A stretch of 64,000 nucleotides of DNA from Nageia nagi. Its lineage: Eukaryota > Pinophyta. The stretch spans positions 49,662,001 to 49,726,000 of the forward strand of contig JBITNC010000001.1 in the NCBI GenBank assembly GCA_050084985.1, read 5' to 3'. Both the position numbers and the translations under genes were made by a program. Shown one piece after another: positions 58,351 through 64,000 of the stretch. The notes under the pieces were generated by a model. The model searched no databases and had not been told where the DNA came from. It saw only the letters and a list, made by a program, of their open reading frames with translations. The first letter of the stretch is position 1; each line of letters opens with the position of its first letter.

Positions 58351-58761
58351 GAGAAAAAATATTAAAAGTTGAGCCATTATCTTATAATGTTCTTTTTATC
58401 TCACATCCATTTATCATAAGTGTGATATACAAAGCTAAACATTTGCCAAGGATTTCTTTACTAATCTTTTTATATCTATAAAAAGAGATTGCATCACATT
58501 CCTTGATAGAGCTAAGTTTTTATAAAACATGGCAACAAACATATTTGTAGGGACTATTTATTTTTTGAATAAAGCATATAATACATTCCTATGTGTTTCA
58601 TATGTAGATATGAGATCATACATACTAATCTTAGCAGGAGTAGTTTTCAATTGCTTAATCATACTAAATGTTTTTGGATCAGGTGGGACACTTGTTCAAT
58701 AGTAACTAGATTTGGAATATGCCTTGGTTTCCCCTTCCATAATCCAAAAAAATATTCTTTA

Positions 58762-59750
58762 TCAACTAAAACTATGTTCATTGTTATTTGAATCTTTATT
58801 ATTGATTTCATATCTTCCTTGGGCAATGAGATCAAGAATTGCTACCTCCAATGCTTTGCAAACATTTGTAGCATGACCTTTTATTTGATGATAAATACAA
58901 TAAGCATAAAATTTTCCCATAAGAATACTATCATCTTGTGCCATTTTCTCTAATGGCTTCAATAAACCTCTTTTCATCATATCTCTCATAATGAACCTTG
59001 GTTGGATTGGAAATGTATACCTTCTTTCTCTTGTGGTAGTTGATCTTGTCAATTTAGGTGGAGAGGTAGGTGTATCATCCATATTCACTATTTTCTTTTT
59101 TGTTTGTATATATTCTTTGATTCTCCTTAGTGTAAGGAGTGTATGTATACTTGAGATATTCTAACTCAAGCAAAACTTCTCTTTTTGCAACAACTCTTGT
59201 TCTAATACCCCAAATCCCATATTCTTATTTCTTGGAGCATGTAAGTTAATAATTGGAAAAATAGAATCTCTAAATATACCACAAATTTCACCTCATCCAA
59301 TTTAGTACGAATATATTTCCATACCTTTTTTAACCTTGTAATATACTTCTCTAAGGTTTCATTATTTCCTTGATGCATGACACATAACTTTGTAATATTT
59401 TCTTGCTCTTTAACATTATGCTTGTGTTGACCCATGAATACCTTTAACAATGACTTGAATGAATCGATTGATCCCCCTATAAAATTATAGAACCATTGAA
59501 TAGTGTCACCTTTTAGACTCCTTAGGAAAAAATTGGCCATCAATCTCTCCTCTGATCCCAATTTTAACAAGCATTCCTCTTGAAAGTTGATAAGATTTTG
59601 CTTTGGGTCTTGTTCACCACTAAAACATATCGAACTTAGAGGCCTTATGCTTGGGTGGTAGGGGATAAGTTTGGATATCTTCTAACAAGGGTGAGGTGAA
59701 TACACCATCATAGTATTCTTCACTTTATTAGGATCTTTTATTATTCTCAA
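58762..59750 (-). pseudogene. Gag relic of the Tat-like element
   Basis: A capsid piece is at 59570-59202 (L-G-S-E-E-R-L-M-A-N-F-F...W-F-Y-N-F) and a zinc-finger-like piece at 59088-58762 with C-x2-H and G-H-A-T-N-V-C. The frame is broken between them. Confidence 0.82.
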
Positions 59751-60029
59751 GATTGGTTAATATATGTAGCTATTTTTAGATATGGAATTGAATGCAAACT
59801 ACTGCTCAAATTTTGTATTGACATTATCTACTTAGTAAGATCTACCACTTTCTATCTCAAGTATGCTACTTCTTGTCCCATATTTGTACCACTGGTAGCC
59901 TAAAAATAGTCTTTACATATTGCTAATGGTGTTATCCCTTCTTAGAAATATCATGAGATCTCATCAGTAGGGAAAGATTAATCAAAATAGTTGGGTTTAC
60001 CAAAATGTAGACTAAAAATAATGCTCAAG

Positions 60030-60626
60030 TGATAAAATGAAGCACTATTTGTATGCAATATAATTTTGAAGCATATATCCCAAATATGGTATCAAATTAA
60101 TATGATAATTAATGTACCTTCATCACATTCACATCAAAATAAAATAATAAAGATCATGCATCCATCGCCATAACATACCATAGAGAATGCACACTACCAA
60201 TGTCCTAGAAGCATGTCACTAGCTGCATGAAAGAATAAGATCTATGAGTAGAAGTAAATATACGAGCAAATGATATGAAGGGTTTAACAAATTTAAGTAG
60301 AGGTGGTGTTACAAAATACCATTATTGGTAGAATAGAATGATATTTCATGTTTTGATTTTTCTCTCTCGATATCCACCAATATCATTTATGTTGCCTTTG
60401 ATATTCTTTTATAGAAATGTCTTGATCCTCTTTGATTCTTTGCATCATTATCCATTACATTATTTGTGCTATCTTTCTTGATGTTTGACACTCTTTACTT
60501 TGTATAATGGTTCATTACATTGATTACATTGTATTTCGGTATATTTTAACTCTCTTTGCAATAAATATTTCTCGATGTTATAAAATGAATTATTTAATAA
60601 ATAATAATTTATTTTAGGCATCTACA
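60030..60626 (-). repeat. 5' LTR of the Tat-like element
   Basis: Partner of 52009-52610. No standard primer site could be recognised at its inner edge (about 60000-60029). Confidence 0.83.
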
Positions 60627-61890
60627 CTTACATTAGACTTTACAACAATGATATTTTAGGTGAAATTCATGTTAGAGGATTAATGGTTCCAATTCAAAAT
60701 TGTACCAAATGTTATACTTTATGATGTGGGTGGTATTCCACATGTATCTCCATCTTCGTATATATCCAACATAGCCCTTGATTATCCTCCATACAATAGA
60801 CTTTACCTTCATATAATAAAAATATATTTAAATAAAAGAAATATCATTTTGATTGTGTTTTCATCTATTTGTTCATTCATGGACATGTAAGTCTTTTAAA
60901 TGTTTGGAAACTGGATACACTTTTATCTCATATTTTGATATTAGATCCTCTATTGGTAGGCTTTTGTTGGCACCCATTGTTGAAAAATTGAAATCATATG
61001 ATGAAGAAAACAATTGATGTATTTCCCCATATGTGTAGGACATACTCCAATTTTGAATAGAATTAAGGTTATCATTATTGTATATCCTTACCTTCCCATA
61101 TCACATTAAGGGATATTTCTTACATTCTTTATTAGATTAGACTTTACAATATTAACATTTTAGGTCAAATATATGGCACTCATTGTTGAAAATTGAAGTC
61201 ATAAGATGAATAAAATGAGTGATTGAAACAATGCAATAAGCTCCTTGTCATAGGTTGGGTAGTTTATGATTTTTCCATTGAATAAGTCAGAATGTTAATA
61301 AATTGTTATTTACCCTTGCATTGAAATCATTTTATATAACATCATTTGAATGTAGCATATAATATCAAATGAATTAATCATGACTATAACATGCACTGGT
61401 GGATACATTATATCTACATAGGCACAAGATAATAGAATGAATGCAAATAAAATTACTACAAAAAATGATAAACAAAAGAGAAAAGTAGAGTTAAGAGTTG
61501 CTTTACTCTCTTCATAGCAAAGTAGTGGATTACTTGTAAGTCCTTATGTAACATTTATTGTTAATTGAGTATTTTCTATTTCCTTCAATGTAGTTTGCAT
61601 GATGAAAAAGTGAATAATTTACAAATTGTAAAATTTAATGGTGAATATATTATATGTACAGAAGGCACATAATAAAAGAATAATTCCAAACAAAATAATT
61701 TAAGAGTTTCTTTGCTTTCTTTATATGAAAGTAGTGGATTCCTTGTAATCCATCTTATAAGATTTATTATTTATTTATTATTTTGTATTTCCTTCAACAT
61801 AATATATATAACCAAGAATGTTGGAAAAGGTTACAGAGTTTATCTCTACTCTTGATAGTTGCATTTGATTATAAGTATTGAGAACCTTCT
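60627..61890. other. AT-rich DNA with an old tandem duplication
   Basis: About 61417-61595 and 61660-61803 are diverged copies of one sequence, and short strings around 60640 recur near 61137. No coding homology was recognised, and the parent repeat is unknown. Confidence 0.4.
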
Positions 61891-62971
61891 TAGAAAATGT
61901 TGATTGAATACCTTCTTGCTAGTTACCTTGGTATGCCCTTTTCATTGAAAGAGTAGTAGCAAAGTTTTGGGACAATATGTTGGAGAAAATAAATGAGAAG
62001 ATCATGGTTTGGAAGGGGAAGATGTTATCCTATGCAATTAAAGTACTTCTAAAAACATCAAATAGAAGGTAGGGAGAGGAGATGCAATTTATTTTTAGGA
62101 GGATGCATGATTAAGATATGAACCTTTAATCTCCTACAAAATTCAAAATTGTACTTTCTGAACACTCCAAGTAGGAAATAGAAAATGATTGCAAAAATTT
62201 GTAGATGCATGATTGAATACCTTCTGGCTAGATACCTTGGTATGTCCCTTTTCATTGAAAGAGTAGTAGCAAAGTTTTGGGAAAATATTTTGGAGAAAAT
62301 AAATAAGAAGATCATGGTTTGGAAGAAGAAGATGTTATCCTATGTAGTTAAAGTACTTGTTATAAAACACACACTGCAAAATATCCCTATATACAATATG
62401 ATGGTGTTAAAAATACCAAAGGTAGTTTCAAGGAAAGTTGATCAAGCTTGTAGAAGATTCTTATGGGAGGGTGATAAATAAAGGAAAAAATCTCTTGGAG
62501 TAAAATTTGTAGGGGAAAAGAGAAAGGGGGATAAGGATGAGGAAAATGAAGCATTTGAGTTAGGCTCTAAGAGGAAAAATGGCATGAAAGTTGGCATTGG
62601 ATGAGAATAGGGAGTGGATTAATGTGTATAAAGAAAAATAAGTAGATAATTGTAACCATTTTTGAGAGTTACAAACCCACCTTATGACTCCCCTTTATAG
62701 AATGACCTAATCAATAGTAGAAAGTTATTTTCTAGAAACATCAAATAAAAGGTAGGGAGAGGAAATGAAATTTATTTTTAGGAGGATGTGTGATTAAGAC
62801 ATGAATCTCCTATAAAGGGCTATAAAAATGAGAAAATTAGACAATTAAATAATAAAGTGAGAAAACCAAAGACTACTTTTCAAAACAAATAGGATCAGGT
62901 TGGATAGAGAAACATCCATAAAGGGAAATTAAAGCATATCTTAATAGAATAATAGTAGATGTGCAACAAAA
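61891..62971 (+). pseudogene. LINE fragment, plus strand, with internal duplication
   Basis: Homologous, in inverted orientation, to 49141-49985: a 98-codon frame at 62185-62481 carries the same thumb-region sequence (V-W-K-K-K-M-L...F-L-W-E-G-D). The part 61891-62135 duplicates pieces of the same LINE: 61891-62055 copies 62210-62350, and 62056-62135 copies the 3' part near 62730-62815, so an imperfect duplication with loss of the middle has occurred. The fragment runs into the chromovirus LTR at the same point as the first copy. Confidence 0.82.
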
Positions 62972-63835
62972 TATTAGGAACCTACAAGTTCCTAAATTGG
63001 ATTCAAGCCAAATAATAGGGAAACTCAAATTGAATGTAACCCAATCTCATAATCACAAGCAACATGAATTTGAATAGAACAAGATAGTAACTGAATCACT
63101 TTATTGAATAACCAAAATGAATCATGGGCCACTTCAAGGGGAATACCTCATTACAATGCAAATAATATATTTTCCATGATGATAACTATTCTATTCCCAC
63201 ACATATTTATAGTTTTCCTACCCTAACCCTAATCAACCATTCAATACAAAATGCAATTTGCCTTACAAATATGTTGATCCCCATACATTTAATATAAGAT
63301 GATATTATAATTAACTACTATAATCTAGGTAAATGTTAGGATATGGGATTTTAACATGCCACCCCTCCTAAAAGAGATCTTTTTCTTCAAAGATGAAAAT
63401 TAGGAAATTGTTACTGAATCTGATGGAGTGTCTCCCAAGTTGCATCCTCAAGAGTTAATCCAAGCCATTGGATAAGAACTTTATTAATAGTGGGATTGAA
63501 AAGATGGCATGTGTGTTGGTATAGAATGGCCTTAAGGTCAACCATGATGGAATCCTCCTAAGTGAATTCAAGTAGTTTTGTATGAACTATATCCTAAGAG
63601 CTTAGGAATTTCTTAAGGAAGGAGACATAAAAAACATAATGAATCTTGGATAATGCTAGGAGTGCCAACTTATATGCTGTAGGGCTAATATGTTGGAGTA
63701 TTTTATAAGGTCCATAAAATCATGGAGCCAATTTTTATAAACCTTTTAATTTTATAGGTGTATTTTGGTATGGTTGGAACCGTAAGAAAACCATGTCTCC
63801 TTCCTAGAACTACATTTTGACTTGTTGTTGATCAG
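62136..63835 (-). repeat. Right arm of a large inverted repeat
   Basis: Counterpart of 48292-49985. Chromovirus homology continues past this arm to the window edge, while the left arm stops, so the left arm is truncated. Confidence 0.8.
62972..63356 (-). repeat. 3' LTR of the second chromovirus fragment
   Basis: Matches 48761-49140 inverted, about 385 bp. The inner end keeps the canonical start (TGTTAAAATCCC on the element strand), next to a purine tract with GGAGGGGTGG. Confidence 0.82.
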
Positions 63836-64000
63836 CTTATTATTTCATCTAGTATTGATCCACTTGAATGTTTTTCTAAAGGATGCAAACTATGTCTTCT
63901 TGAATGGTTAAGGTGGTTTCTAGAGCTTGGACATTGGTGCTACCTAGAATATAAGATATGATTATGGGTAGGGGTTGTCCATATAAAGCTTCATAGGGGG
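63357..64000 (-). pseudogene. Chromovirus integrase end and chromodomain relic, runs off the window
   Basis: The minus strand carries a chromodomain at about 63410-63567 (E-D-S-I-M-V-D-L-K-A-I-L, then E-D-A-T-W-E-T-L-H). Upstream lies the integrase tail at about 63640-63840. The copy is better kept than 48292-48760 and continues beyond the window edge. Confidence 0.82.

Larger units (their letters stand above)
52009..60626 (-). mobile_element. Decayed Ty3/gypsy element of Tat type
   Basis: LTRs of 602 bp (52009-52610) and 597 bp (60030-60626) enclose remnants in the order gag, protease, RT, RNase H, second RNase H and integrase on the minus strand. The additional RNase H between RNase H and integrase is the mark of the Tat branch. 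The flanking 5-mers (TGTAG and CTTAC) do not match, so the duplication has decayed or the ends were rearranged. A pyrimidine run next to the left LTR (52611-52625) is the complement of the purine tract. All frames are broken. Confidence 0.88.

Noticed and set aside
52009-60626. Integrated plant pararetrovirus (caulimovirid)
   Set aside because: LTRs, integrase and dual RNase H are present and no movement-protein-like region is seen, so this is a gypsy retrotransposon.
63215-63235. Telomere-like CCCTAACCCTAA string
   Set aside because: Only two units, inside the chromovirus LTR, and the inverted copy shows a diverged version; not a telomere relic.
1-64000. tRNA, rRNA or other structured RNA genes
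   Set aside because: Searched by eye for tRNA box motifs; the only tRNA-like strings are the retroelement primer sites.

Overview
This window looks like a stretch of a large, repeat-rich land-plant nuclear genome. It holds one complete host protein gene, an MCTP-type C2-domain membrane protein at 39329-42193 (+). Almost everything else that can be identified is LTR or LINE retrotransposon DNA in AT-rich sequence. The genome type is inferred from the plant-specific MCTP architecture, from Ty1/copia, Ty3/gypsy (chromovirus and Tat-like) and LINE elements with initiator-Met-tRNA primer sites, and from the low gene density. A gymnosperm would fit, but the sequence does not prove it.

Layout. 1-5771 is AT-rich, with only weak gene-like traces. 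5772-23182 is an old minus-strand copia element with 5-bp target duplications (CTCTA). Its gag is split by a young minus-strand copia element (10419-19180, duplication AATTT). The young element has two 508-bp LTRs in which I see no difference, and one intact 1,300-residue gag-pol frame. 24122-32422 is a third, decayed copia element of the same family on the plus strand (duplication AGTTG). 32.6-34.2 kb holds a copia gag relic and a gypsy gag relic. 37.2-43 kb is the MCTP gene island, with ACGT-core promoter motifs and a probable intron-bearing 5' leader upstream. 44.8-45.5 kb is another copia-like LTR relic.

From 48.3 kb to the end is a layered repeat block. A chromovirus 3' end joined to a LINE fragment occurs at 48292-49985 and again, inverted, at about 62136-63835. 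The first LINE is split by a solo copia LTR (51092-51589, duplication TTCTT). Between the arms lies a decayed Tat-like gypsy element (52009-60626) with gag, protease, RT, RNase H, a second RNase H and integrase remnants, plus a 190-bp tandem repeat before its 3' LTR.

No new defence, biosynthetic or regulatory gene system was found. The least explained signals lie in the copia family. All three copies have a leader of about 3 kb between primer site and gag, with a strongly conserved non-coding block next to a variable insert; in the young copy the insert is GC-rich with an 84-bp tandem repeat. The LTRs share a long U3 hairpin whose arms changed sequence but kept pairing, and there are hypervariable 3' tandem repeats. 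The relative order of several insertions can be read from the nesting. All identity statements were made by eye.
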